Below, piece by piece: positions 9,062 through 17,871 of a DNA stretch of 64,000 nt. A model generated the notes under the pieces. The model was not told where the DNA came from and did not search any database. It saw only the letters and a program-made list of their open reading frames with translations. The position numbers and the translations under genes were made by a program. This DNA comes from Flavobacterium sp. CF136 (GTDB lineage Bacteria; Bacteroidota; Bacteroidia; Flavobacteriales; Flavobacteriaceae), in contig NZ_AKJZ01000061.1 in the NCBI RefSeq assembly GCF_000282055.1, forward strand, positions 1 to 64,000, written 5' to 3'. Position 1 is the first letter of the stretch, and each line of letters starts with the position of its first letter.

Positions 9062-10939
9062 ATGGATATCATTGACGTATCAATCATCGTAGCATATATT
9101 CTGCTCTCAGTAGGTATAGGAATCTGGATTTCAAGAAAAGCATCAAAAGGTCTGGATGACTATTTTCTTGGCGGGAAAACAATTAAATGGTATTTCCTGG
9201 GTCTGAGCAACGGGTCGGGAATGTTTGATGTTTCAGGAACTTCCTGGATGATTGGAGTACTGTTTTTGTATGGAGTAAAAAGTTTTATGTTTATGTGGCT
9301 TTGGCCTATTTGGAATCAGATTTTTGTAATGATGTTCCTGGCAGTCTGGATAAGACGATCAAAAGTAATGACTGGTTCTGAATGGATTCTGACTCGTTTT
9401 GGAAGTGACAGGGCCGGAAAAGCATCACATATTATTGTAGCCATTTTTGCAATCATTTCTACAATTGGTTTTATAGCTTACTTTTTTGAAGGAATCGGAA
9501 AATTTATAACGATCATTCTTCCATGGGATTTAACGCTTCATTATGGAGATTTAATTTTACTGACTTCAGAGCGTTCTTATGCTCTTATAATCATATTTTT
9601 AACTACTATTTACACGGTTAAAGGCGGAATGTTCTCTGTAGTTGCTACAGAAGTAGTACAATACTTAATTATGATTGTGGCGGGTGTCCTTATTGCAGGT
9701 TATGCTTTCATCAATTATACCGATATTCAGATTAATTCTGTTATTACCGAAGAATGGAAAAATGTTTTTTTCGGGTGGCAATTTGAAACCCAATGGGGTG
9801 ATAAATTTCAAACCTTCAATCATTTAATAGATTCTGAAGGTTACAAAATGTTTGGGGCTTTTATCGGAATGACATTGTTCAAAGGTTTTTTTGCGAGTGT
9901 GGCAGGCCCAACACCAAGTTATGATTTACAGAGAATTCTTTCTACCAAATCGGTAAAAGAGGCAGCATATATGAGTGGTTTTACCAACTTAATTTTATTC
10001 ATTCCGAGATATTTGTTAATTACCGGAATTGTAGTAATCGCTTTGGTGAATTTAGCACCGGAGCTGAATGCCAATACAGGTTTAACAGGAGCTGATTTAG
10101 AATTATTAATGCCAAAAGTTGTTAATTTATATATCCCTGTCGGGATTAAAGGAATATTGTTAGCAGGTTTATTGGCCGCATTTATGTCCGGATTCTCTGC
10201 CTTTGTAAATGCAGGACCGGCGTATATCGTAAATGATATTTATAAAAAATACTTCAAACCCGTTGCAACAAATGCACATTACATAAAAGTTAGTCAGATC
10301 TCTTCTTTCTTAGTTGTTGGTTTAGGAGTTTTCATGGGATTCTTTGCAGACTCCATTAACTCTCTGACTTTATGGATTACCAGCGCTTTGTACGGAGGTT
10401 ACGTTGCAGCCAACTTTTTAAAATGGATTTGGTGGCGTTTTAATGGCTGGGGATATTTCTGGGGAATGTTTGCCGGACTGATCGTTGCTTCTTTACAATT
10501 TATTTTAGGTCAGAACAAAGGGAATTTTCCTATTGGAACATTCCTGTATGATTTATCAGAAATGCAGGCAATTTATTTATTTCCGGTAATATTTGGATTC
10601 TCTATTTTGGGTTGTCTTTTGGGAACTTTCCTAAGCAAACCAACAGATATAGAAGTTTTAAGATCTTTCTACACCAATGTAAGGCCCTGGGGTTGGTGGA
10701 ATCCGGTTTATAAAACATTAAAATTAGAAGATCAGTCTTTCGAAAAAAATAATGATTTCTATAGAGATATGCTGAATTGTGCTATTGGTATTGTGTGGCA
10801 GTCAAGTATGATTTTGCTTCCAATATTCTTCATTATCAGAGATTATCCAAAAGCAATAGTTGCGTTAATTGTGTTTTTGGTAACCACAACTATTTTAAAA
10901 TTCACCTGGTTAGATAAAGTTCGAAAAATAGAAGATTAA
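9062..10939 (+). CDS. Sodium:solute symporter (SSS family), probable sugar importer
   Basis: Inner-membrane transporter of 625 residues with about 14-15 hydrophobic helices and no signal peptide. The N-terminus has the SSS-type pattern with the motif DDYFLGGKT (about 36-44) before a helix starting WYFLGLS. The sequence fits the SGLT/SSS family and is longer than the bacterial minimum because of C-terminal helices. Its position between a GH92 gene and the GH130 phosphorylase suggests it brings Man-beta-1,4-GlcNAc or a related N-glycan disaccharide into the cytoplasm for phosphorolysis. In Bacteroides N-glycan loci this role is usually given to an MFS permease, so the SSS assignment to this step is an inference. 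Confidence 0.88.
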   Translation: MDIIDVSIIVAYILLSVGIGIWISRKASKGLDDYFLGGKTIKWYFLGLSNGSGMFDVSGTSWMIGVLFLYGVKSFMFMWLWPIWNQIFVMMFLAVWIRRSKVMTGSEWILTRFGSDRAGKASHIIVAIFAIISTIGFIAYFFEGIGKFITIILPWDLTLHYGDLILLTSERSYALIIIFLTTIYTVKGGMFSVVATEVVQYLIMIVAGVLIAGYAFINYTDIQINSVITEEWKNVFFGWQFETQWGDKFQTFNHLIDSEGYKMFGAFIGMTLFKGFFASVAGPTPSYDLQRILSTKSVKEAAYMSGFTNLILFIPRYLLITGIVVIALVNLAPELNANTGLTGADLELLMPKVVNLYIPVGIKGILLAGLLAAFMSGFSAFVNAGPAYIVNDIYKKYFKPVATNAHYIKVSQISSFLVVGLGVFMGFFADSINSLTLWITSALYGGYVAANFLKWIWWRFNGWGYFWGMFAGLIVASLQFILGQNKGNFPIGTFLYDLSEMQAIYLFPVIFGFSILGCLLGTFLSKPTDIEVLRSFYTNVRPWGWWNPVYKTLKLEDQSFEKNNDFYRDMLNCAIGIVWQSSMILLPIFFIIRDYPKAIVALIVFLVTTTILKFTWLDKVRKIED

Positions 10940-11010
10940 TTAAGATATAAAAGTTTTGTCAAAGTTTTACAAGGATGACAAGATTGTGCGGAATATGCAG
11001 AGTAATATTT

Positions 11011-11150
11011 TTAAACACATAGAAACATAGATTTGTATGTGTTTAAAAAAAGAATACAAAAAGAAACTTGTTTCTCACACATAGCTATGTGTATTAATGC
11101 AAAGTGAAACGCCTTTTACAAGTTATGGAACCTATGCATCTATGTGTTAA
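11011..11150. repeat. Interspersed repeat family 3, copy A (about 140 bp with inverted ends)
   Basis: Begins TTAAACACATAGAAACATAG and ends CTATGTGTTAA, giving inverted ends of the TTAACACATAG type. It has inner segments AAAAAGAAAC and TTCTCACACATAG shared with the copy at 23361-23501. It sits in the gap upstream of the GH130 gene. The rest of the 270-base gap is AT-rich with an AACAAACAATAAAC-type tandem stretch (about 11173-11206). Confidence 0.8.
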
Positions 11151-11209
11151 AAAATGAAGACAAAGTTTCGAACAACAAACAATAAACAACAAACAATAAA
11201 CAAACTATA

Positions 11210-12175
11210 ATGAGTACAATTCCCTGGCAAGACAGACCCGAAAACAATAATGATGTAATGTGGAGATATTCTGAAAATCCTATTATTGAAAGATATGCCA
11301 TACCTTCGTCAAATAGTATTTTTAACAGTGCAGTTGTTCCATTTGGAGATGGATTTGCAGGTGTTTTCAGATGTGATAACAAAGCGGTACAAATGAATAT
11401 TTTTGTCGGTTTCAGTAAAAATGGTATTGATTGGGACATTAACCATGAACCAATTGTAATGGGAGCTGGTAATACGGAAATGATTGAATCTGCTTATAAA
11501 TACGACCCACGTGTTGTTTTTATCGAAGACCGTTACTGGATTACCTGGTGCAACGGTTACAACGGGCCAACAATTGGTATCGGGTATACTTTTGATTTTA
11601 AAGAATTTTTTCAATGTGAAAATGCTTTTTTACCTTTCAACAGAAATGGCGTTTTATTTCCACAAAAAATAAACGGAAAATATGCGATGTTAAGCCGTCC
11701 GAGTGATAATGGACACACTCCATTTGGAGATATCTGGATCAGCTACAGTCCGGACATGAAATATTGGGGAGAGCACAGATTGGTAATGAAGCCAACTCCT
11801 TTTGAAGACAGTGCATGGCAGTGTACAAAAGTTGGTGCGGGACCAATTCCTATTTTAACGGATGAAGGCTGGCTGATGCTGTACCACGGAGTTATCAATA
11901 CCTGTAACGGTTTCCGTTATGCAATGGGAGCAGCACTTTTAGAAGTTGATGCACCGGAAAATGTAAAATACAGAACACAGCCCTATTTATTAGGACCTGC
12001 TGAACTTTATGAAATGGTTGGAGACGTACCAAACGTAGTTTTTCCATGCGCTGCTTTACACAATATTGAAGAAGATAAATTAGCCGTTTACTACGGAGCA
12101 GCAGATACTGTTGTTGCTATGGCGTTTGGTAAATTAAGCGAAGTAATACAATTTACAAAAGATAACAGTTTATAA
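11210..12175 (+). CDS. GH130 beta-1,4-mannosyl-N-acetylglucosamine phosphorylase (probable)
   Basis: Cytoplasmic glycoside phosphorylase of 321 residues without signal peptide. It is expected to convert Man-beta-1,4-GlcNAc and phosphate to mannose-1-phosphate and GlcNAc, saving one ATP. GH130 features seen are the KYDPR motif (98-101) whose Asp99 matches the family proton donor, the segment GAGPIPILTDEGWLMLYHG, and a SRPSDNGH substrate-loop motif. The GH130 family also has mannosylglucose and mannan phosphorylases; the N-glycan context favours the Man-GlcNAc specificity shown for Bacteroides thetaiotaomicron BT1033. The CBM9-like gene starts 8 bases downstream, so the operon continues. Confidence 0.9.
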   Translation: MSTIPWQDRPENNNDVMWRYSENPIIERYAIPSSNSIFNSAVVPFGDGFAGVFRCDNKAVQMNIFVGFSKNGIDWDINHEPIVMGAGNTEMIESAYKYDPRVVFIEDRYWITWCNGYNGPTIGIGYTFDFKEFFQCENAFLPFNRNGVLFPQKINGKYAMLSRPSDNGHTPFGDIWISYSPDMKYWGEHRLVMKPTPFEDSAWQCTKVGAGPIPILTDEGWLMLYHGVINTCNGFRYAMGAALLEVDAPENVKYRTQPYLLGPAELYEMVGDVPNVVFPCAALHNIEEDKLAVYYGAADTVVAMAFGKLSEVIQFTKDNSL

Positions 12176-12183
12176 AAAAAGGC

Positions 12184-13260
12184 ATGCGTTTAAAAATTCA
12201 ATGGTTAACAATCGCTTTAGGGTTTATTTCGATAATTGGTTATTCACAATCAAAAAATACGATTATACCTAAAACCTATGTGGCATCAAAAACGGAAAAT
12301 CCAATTGTGATTGATGGAGATGATTCTGATGCTTCGTGGAGTAAAGCAGACTGGACAGATCTTTTTGAAGATATAGCCAATAACGAGAAACCAAAATATG
12401 GAACAAAAGTTAAAATGCTCTGGGATGAAACCAATTTTTATATACTAGCGAAACTTGATGAGCCTGACGTCTGGGCAAATTTGAAACAACGTGATACCAT
12501 TATCTTCTACAACAATGATTTTGAAGTTTTTATTGATCCCGACAGCGACACTTTTAACTATTATGAATTAGAAATTAATGCTTTAAATACAGCGTGGGAT
12601 CTGTTTCTGTCAAAACCTTACCGGGAAAATGATAATGTTGTTTTAAATGACTGGAATATTCCGGGCCTGAAATCGGCGATTAAAATCAAAGGAACGCTAA
12701 ATAATCCAAACGACAGAGATGAAGGCTGGGTATTAGAAATGGCGATTCCCTGGGCATCTTATAAAACTTCCTATAATGACAAAAATGTACCCGCAGATAA
12801 ATTCTGGAGAGTCAATTTTTCGAGGGTAAATTGGCAGCATGCCATAACCGATAAAGGTTATGAACGCAAGAAAGGCACTGATGGAAAATTTTTACCTGAA
12901 TACAATTGGGTCTGGTCACCAATGGGAGTCATCAATATGCATGAACCCGAAAAATGGGGTTATGTTTATTTCTCTTCGAAAGAAGGAAAAGACAGCTTTA
13001 CAATTCCGCAAGATGAAAAAGTAAGATGGGAATTGTACAATTTATACAGAGCACAAAAAGAATATTATCAAAAGCACAAAACATGGGCTGTGTCTCTTGC
13101 AAATTTGACTAAAGAAGTGATTAATGTTGATAATAAAACTTTAAAACCGATACTCGAAAATCATGCAGCAGGATATAATATTTCAGTAAAAAGCCCTTTC
13201 TCTAATAAAACATTCATTATTAAGCAGGATGGTAAAATTATAACTAATGATTCATTTTAA
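12184..13260 (+). CDS. Secreted carbohydrate-binding family 9-like protein
   Basis: Signal peptide about 1-22 (ending GYSQ). Residues about 35-265 match the CBM9-like/DOMON-like beta-sandwich found in many Bacteroidota proteins, with recognisable segments NPIVIDGDDSDASW, FYILAKLDEPDVWA and the pattern NNDFEVFIDPDSDTFNYYE. No catalytic motif is visible. The last 90 residues are charged and may form a helix plus a small tail. Lying 8 bases after GH130 and 10 bases before GH18, it is part of the same operon; a role in holding glycan or glycoprotein at the cell surface or in the periplasm is inferred. Confidence 0.82.
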   Translation: MRLKIQWLTIALGFISIIGYSQSKNTIIPKTYVASKTENPIVIDGDDSDASWSKADWTDLFEDIANNEKPKYGTKVKMLWDETNFYILAKLDEPDVWANLKQRDTIIFYNNDFEVFIDPDSDTFNYYELEINALNTAWDLFLSKPYRENDNVVLNDWNIPGLKSAIKIKGTLNNPNDRDEGWVLEMAIPWASYKTSYNDKNVPADKFWRVNFSRVNWQHAITDKGYERKKGTDGKFLPEYNWVWSPMGVINMHEPEKWGYVYFSSKEGKDSFTIPQDEKVRWELYNLYRAQKEYYQKHKTWAVSLANLTKEVINVDNKTLKPILENHAAGYNISVKSPFSNKTFIIKQDGKIITNDSF

Positions 13261-13270
13261 ACCACACAAT

Positions 13271-14419
13271 ATGGCAATAAAATCAGTTTTCTTAATCCTG
13301 ATTATCAGTATGTTTTTTGCTTGCTCTTCATTAGAAAGAAAACAAAATCAACCGAAGGAAGAATTTAAAACAATTGGTTATGTTGCTGGTTATGAGAATT
13401 TTGATCCGGCAAAAATTGATGCAAACAAGTTAACTCACGTTAATTATGCTTTTGCTAATATTATTGATGGCAATGTTCAATTTGAGTTGGCTACTGATAA
13501 GGCTAAAATAGAAAGTATAATGGCCCTTAAAAAGCAAAATACTGATTTAAAAGTATTGTTTTCTATTGGTGGCTGGGTTTGGTCAGATCAATTTTCAAAT
13601 ATAGCCGCTTATGCTGAATCAAGAGAAAAATTTGCTAAAAGTGCTGTTAAACTACTGAAAGTTTATGGTTTTGACGGGATTGATATCGATTGGGAATTTC
13701 CCGGACAACGTGCCGAGGACAATGCTTTCAGACCTTCAGACAAAGAAAATTTCACCTTATTATTAGGCGAATTACGTAAACAATTAGAAATTGAAACTAA
13801 AGTAGATAATAAGCATTATTTACTCAGTATTGCAGCAGGAGCAGATCAGGAATATATCAATCATACTGATTTAAAAAAGGCACATCAATATCTTGATTTT
13901 ATAAATTTAATGTGTTACGATTTTTATAACGGTTGGTTTTATCAAACAGGACATCATGCTAATTTATATCCTTCAAAAGAAGAAAAATTTGGAGGAAATA
14001 GTATTAGTGAGTCAGTAGATAAATTCTTAAAAGAAGGTGTTCCTGCCAACAAGCTTATTTTAGGAATTCCTTTTTATGGAAGAAAGTGGGAAAAAGTAAC
14101 AGCAACAAATAATGGCTTGTACCAATCAGCTCTAACGGGAAGTTCTATTGTGGCATCCTGGGAAATTGCAGCAGAATTAAAATCAGGAAAATTTCAGGAA
14201 TTATATGATGATTCGGCAAAAGCATCTTATTTATGGAATGCTCAGGATAATATTTTTATTTCTTATGAAACTCCAAAAGAAATTGCTTTAAAAGCAGCAT
14301 TCATTAAGCAAAAAAAATTAGGTGGTGCTATGTTTTGGGAATATAGTTTAGACAATAACCAAGAATTATTAAACACGCTGTATCAGAGTGGAAATAAAAC
14401 AAAAGCAAGTTTAAAATAA
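13271..14419 (+). CDS. GH18 glycosidase, probable endo-beta-N-acetylglucosaminidase or chitobiose-core hydrolase (lipoprotein)
   Basis: The ATG at 13271 is chosen over 13247 because it starts a lipoprotein signal peptide (lipobox FFAC, Cys18) and avoids overlap with the gene upstream. The TIM barrel carries the GH18 signature DGIDIDWE (135-142) with catalytic Glu142, the SIGGW strand (98-102) and a MCYDFY motif, and ends with a GGAMFWEYSLD strand. By family the enzyme cuts beta-1,4 links between GlcNAc residues by substrate-assisted catalysis. It reads as a chitinase-type GH18, but its place between GH130 and GH92 argues for cleavage of the N-glycan chitobiose core, leaving GlcNAc-Asn for the glycosylasparaginase encoded nearby. 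Action on free chitin oligosaccharides cannot be excluded. Confidence 0.88.
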   Translation: MAIKSVFLILIISMFFACSSLERKQNQPKEEFKTIGYVAGYENFDPAKIDANKLTHVNYAFANIIDGNVQFELATDKAKIESIMALKKQNTDLKVLFSIGGWVWSDQFSNIAAYAESREKFAKSAVKLLKVYGFDGIDIDWEFPGQRAEDNAFRPSDKENFTLLLGELRKQLEIETKVDNKHYLLSIAAGADQEYINHTDLKKAHQYLDFINLMCYDFYNGWFYQTGHHANLYPSKEEKFGGNSISESVDKFLKEGVPANKLILGIPFYGRKWEKVTATNNGLYQSALTGSSIVASWEIAAELKSGKFQELYDDSAKASYLWNAQDNIFISYETPKEIALKAAFIKQKKLGGAMFWEYSLDNNQELLNTLYQSGNKTKASLK

Positions 14420-14422
14420 ATA

Positions 14423-16660
14423 ATGAAGAAACAGTATCTGATATATGTACTATTTGTATTGTTGTTATCTAATTGTGGGCTACATAAAAAAGGAGAGATT
14501 CAATTGACTGATTATGTAAACCCATTCATTGGTACAGCTGGTCCCGGGAATACATATCCAGGGGCAACAGTTCCTTTTGGGATGGTACAACTAAGTCCGG
14601 ATATTGGAATACCCGGTTGGGATAGAATTGCAGGATATAATTATAAAGATTCTATTATTTCCGGATTTTCTCACATGCATTTATCAGGTACCGGCGCAGG
14701 AGATTTATATGACATTTTAGTGATGCCGACCAACAGCAGATTTACAAAACGGATTAAGGACAATAACTTTATACCGTTTTCAAGATTTTCACATGATAAA
14801 GAAACAGCAGTTCCGGGTTATTATGCCGTAAATTTATTAGATTTTGGAATTAAGGCAGAACTTACAGCAACAGCACGGACAGGTATTCATAAATATACTT
14901 TTCCTAAAGATGATGCTTCGCAGATTAATATTGATTTAGGCTATGCCTTAAATTGGGATGCTCCCATAGAAACCTATATCAATGTCGTGGATCAGACCAC
15001 TATTGAAGGGTATAGAAAATCAACAGGCTGGGCCAATGAACAACGGGTGTATTTTGTTATAAAACTTTCAAAACCTTTTAAGTCATATCAGATTTTTAAA
15101 AACGATTCGCTTACAGCTAATCCATCAAAAGCAATTAAGACCAAAGTCGTTTTAAATTATAATACAATTGATGAAGATGAAATAATTCTAAAAACAGGAC
15201 TTTCCACAGCTTCAATTAAAGGAGCTTATAAATCCTTAGAAGAAGAAGCTTCTGATTTTAATTTTGAAAATTATAAAGCTAAAGCCTCAGCCCTTTGGGA
15301 ACAAGAATTACAAAAAATTCAGATTACAACACCAGACGATACCAAAAAGAAAATCTTTTATACCATGATGTATCAGTCGATGTTGGCTCCCACATTGTTA
15401 AGTGATTGTAACGGAGATTATAAAGGTGCCAACGGTACTATTGAAAATGCAAAAGGGTTTGACAGATACGATACATTTTCGTTATGGGATACCTATAGAG
15501 CGGCGCACCCATTGTATACTATTTTGCATCCAAAACGTGTTTCCAGTATGATTAATTCTTTATTGGCACATTATAAAGAAACAGGTTTGTTACCCGTTTG
15601 GTCCATGCAGGGAAATGAAACTAATATGATGATAGGCAACCACGCAATACCCGTTATTGTCGATGCTTATTTTAAAGGAATTGAACATTTTGATGCAGCA
15701 TTGGCATATAAAGCCTGCGTAGAAAGCTCCATGGTTGACTCAAGACAATTGGATAGTTATAAAACATTAGGCTATGTTCCTGCTGATGAAAATAATGAAA
15801 ACTGGTCAGTTTCAAAAACGCTGGAGTATGCCTATGATGATTGGTGTTTGGCACAGTTTGCAAAAGCATTACATAAATTAAATGATTACAAATACTTCCT
15901 AAAACGTTCTGAGAATTGGAGAAACCTGTACGATTCTAAAAGTACATTTATGCGTCCAAAATTGAAAAATGGAGAATTTATAAAAGAATTTGTCCCAAAA
16001 GAATATACTCCTTATTTCTGCGAAAGCAATGCATGGCAATATTTTTGGTCAGTGCCTCAAAATATTGAAGGGTTAATAAAAGTCGTTGGCGGAAATCTGG
16101 CTTTTGAAAAAAAATTGGATTCAATGTTTACCTTAAATCCTTTACCTGAAGACAAATTACCTATATTTAGCACAGGTATGATTGGGCAATATGCGCATGG
16201 CAATGAGCCAGGTCACCATGTGGCTTACTTGTATAACTATATTAATCAACCCTGGAAAACGGAAAAATTAGTTAGGGAAATTTTAGGGACTCAGTATAAA
16301 AACACTCCCAGCGGGCATTGCGGAAATGAAGATTGTGGGCAAATGTCTTCCTGGTATATATTTAGTTCATTAGGTTTTTATCCTGTAAATCCGGCTCAGG
16401 GGATTTATAGTTTTGGATCACCATTATTTGACACAGCCACAATTAACTTAGAAAACAATAAAATATTTGTTATAAAAACAAGGAACAACAGCAATGAGAA
16501 TATATATATCCAATCTATTGAATTGAATGGAGAAAAAACAGACAGAAATTATATCACACATAAAGAGATTACTCAAGGAGGAACCTTAATTTTTACAATG
16601 GGTAAATTCCCTAAAAAAGAGAAAAATTACATGGCATTATCTTCAGAAATGTTTCATTAA
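14423..16660 (+). CDS. GH92 alpha-mannosidase (paralogue 2)
   Basis: Lipoprotein signal with lipobox LSNC near residue 18, 3 bases after the GH18 stop codon. The family motifs VNPFIGTAGPGNTYPGA, HGNEP (592-596, followed by GHH) and GNEDCGQMSSW (from 634) are intact. It is clearly paralogous to the GH92 at 6782 along the whole length but differs enough to suggest a separate linkage preference. Expected to act on alpha-mannosyl ends of high-mannose or trimmed N-glycans in the periplasm or at the outer membrane. Full family length; no sign of decay. Confidence 0.93.
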   Translation: MKKQYLIYVLFVLLLSNCGLHKKGEIQLTDYVNPFIGTAGPGNTYPGATVPFGMVQLSPDIGIPGWDRIAGYNYKDSIISGFSHMHLSGTGAGDLYDILVMPTNSRFTKRIKDNNFIPFSRFSHDKETAVPGYYAVNLLDFGIKAELTATARTGIHKYTFPKDDASQINIDLGYALNWDAPIETYINVVDQTTIEGYRKSTGWANEQRVYFVIKLSKPFKSYQIFKNDSLTANPSKAIKTKVVLNYNTIDEDEIILKTGLSTASIKGAYKSLEEEASDFNFENYKAKASALWEQELQKIQITTPDDTKKKIFYTMMYQSMLAPTLLSDCNGDYKGANGTIENAKGFDRYDTFSLWDTYRAAHPLYTILHPKRVSSMINSLLAHYKETGLLPVWSMQGNETNMMIGNHAIPVIVDAYFKGIEHFDAALAYKACVESSMVDSRQLDSYKTLGYVPADENNENWSVSKTLEYAYDDWCLAQFAKALHKLNDYKYFLKRSENWRNLYDSKSTFMRPKLKNGEFIKEFVPKEYTPYFCESNAWQYFWSVPQNIEGLIKVVGGNLAFEKKLDSMFTLNPLPEDKLPIFSTGMIGQYAHGNEPGHHVAYLYNYINQPWKTEKLVREILGTQYKNTPSGHCGNEDCGQMSSWYIFSSLGFYPVNPAQGIYSFGSPLFDTATINLENNKIFVIKTRNNSNENIYIQSIELNGEKTDRNYITHKEITQGGTLIFTMGKFPKKEKNYMALSSEMFH

Positions 16661-16672
16661 AAAAATAAGTAT

Positions 16673-17701
16673 ATGTCAAATAGAAGAGATTTTATAAAAA
16701 AAACAACTTTAGGCACACTTGCCGTGAGTTCTGTTTTAGGCTACAGCGGATTTGCTAAGAATACAAAAGAGGAAAAAATTCCGGAAATCGAAGACTTAGG
16801 AAAAAAGCAAAAAAAACCAATTATCATTTCGACATGGAATCATGGTTTACCCGCTAATGAAGAAACCTGGAAACAATTAAAAGCAGGAAAACCAGCCTTA
16901 GATGCTATCGAAGCCGGCATGAAAATTCCAGAAGCTGATCCAAATGTCCGCAGTGTTGGTTATGGCGGATATCCGGATCGTGATGGGAAAGTAACTCTGG
17001 ACGCCTGTATTATGGATCATAACAGTAATTGTGGTTCGGTTTGTTTTCTGGAAGGCATTATGCACCCTATTTCGGTGGCAAAAAGAGTGTTACAGAATAC
17101 GCCTCACGTTATGCTGGCAGGACAGGGAGCGCTTCAATTTGCATTGTCTGAAGGTTTTAAAGAAGAAAACCTGTTAACTCCGGAATCTGAAAAAGACTGG
17201 AAAAAATGGCTGGAAGATTCAAAATACAAACCTGTAATAAATATAGAAAATCACGATACAATTAGTATGCTGATGCTGGATCAGGACGGAAATCTTGCCG
17301 GCGGCTGTACAACAAGTGGCGCAGCCTGGAAAATGCATGGCCGCGTTGGTGACTCCCCAATCATCGGCGCGGGGCTTTTTCTGGATAATGAAGTGGGTGC
17401 TGCTGCTGCAACCGGTTTGGGAGAAGCAGTAATCAGAACTGCCGGAAGTGCAATGGTAGTTGAATTAATGCGTCAGGGAAAATCACCTTTTGATGCCTGT
17501 AAAGAAATTACAGAACGTATTTACAACAAGCATAAAAACCATAAAGACATGGAATATCTGCAAGTTGGATTTATTGCCTTAAATAAAAATGGTGAACATG
17601 CTGGTTACAGTTTAAGATCAGGATTTAATTATGCTGTTTCTGATGATGAAAAAGGACACCGAATGGAAGATGCTAAATTTAAAATGGCCTGGGAAAAATA
17701 A
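16673..17701 (+). CDS. Glycosylasparaginase (N4-(beta-N-acetylglucosaminyl)-L-asparaginase)
   Basis: Ntn-hydrolase that cleaves the GlcNAc-Asn bond left after an endoglycosidase has removed the glycan, releasing aspartate and a glucosaminylamine. The autocleavage motif HDTIS is present, predicting self-processing between Asp195 and Thr196, with Thr196 as N-terminal nucleophile; a DGNLAGGCTTSG segment and GRVGDSPIIGAG follow, as in the Elizabethkingia (Flavobacterium) meningosepticum enzyme. The N-terminus SNRRDFIKKTTLG followed by a hydrophobic stretch is a twin-arginine (Tat) type signal, so export in folded form is likely. It starts 12 bases after GH92-2 and closes this part of the operon. 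Confidence 0.93.
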   Translation: MSNRRDFIKKTTLGTLAVSSVLGYSGFAKNTKEEKIPEIEDLGKKQKKPIIISTWNHGLPANEETWKQLKAGKPALDAIEAGMKIPEADPNVRSVGYGGYPDRDGKVTLDACIMDHNSNCGSVCFLEGIMHPISVAKRVLQNTPHVMLAGQGALQFALSEGFKEENLLTPESEKDWKKWLEDSKYKPVINIENHDTISMLMLDQDGNLAGGCTTSGAAWKMHGRVGDSPIIGAGLFLDNEVGAAAATGLGEAVIRTAGSAMVVELMRQGKSPFDACKEITERIYNKHKNHKDMEYLQVGFIALNKNGEHAGYSLRSGFNYAVSDDEKGHRMEDAKFKMAWEK

Positions 17702-17712
17702 ATTACACACAA

Positions 17713-17820
17713 TATTGTCATTTCGACGAAAGGAGAAATCGCACTAGTTAATCGACAAAGATTAACGATTTGCTATGAGGAGTTTCATGTGTGATTCCTC
17801 GTCCCTCGGAATGACAAACT
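17713..17820. repeat. Interspersed palindromic repeat family 2
   Basis: Inverted ends TTGTCATTTCGA and TCGGAATGACAAA (11 of 12 matching) enclose about 85 bases with GGAGAAATC and TGTGATTCCTC segments. It is a single copy in this window, placed in the 170-base gap between the glycosylasparaginase and beta-galactosidase genes. Elements of this form are common in flavobacterial genomes. Confidence 0.7.
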
Positions 17821-17871
17821 TTGACAAAGCTTGCAAGTTTCAGGCAGACTGAGAATAAAAAAAAACAAATA

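Noticed and set aside
11173..11206. Phase-variable tandem repeat before GH130
   Set aside because: The AACAAACAATAAAC-type units are irregular and too few to support slippage-based switching, and they lie outside the coding region.
13247..13270. Earlier start for the GH18 gene overlapping the CBM9-like gene
   Set aside because: The ATG at 13271 begins a clean lipoprotein signal peptide; the extra eight residues (MIHFKPHN) would spoil it and overlap the upstream stop.
13271..14419. Locus devoted to chitin because of the GH18 gene
   Set aside because: The GH92, GH130, GH29, glycosylasparaginase and PNGase genes around it have no place in chitin use; N-glycan core cleavage fits all of them.
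17821..17871. TTG-initiated extension of the GH2 gene
   Set aside because: The extension starts at the edge of repeat family 2 and lies before a good signal peptide beginning at 17872.
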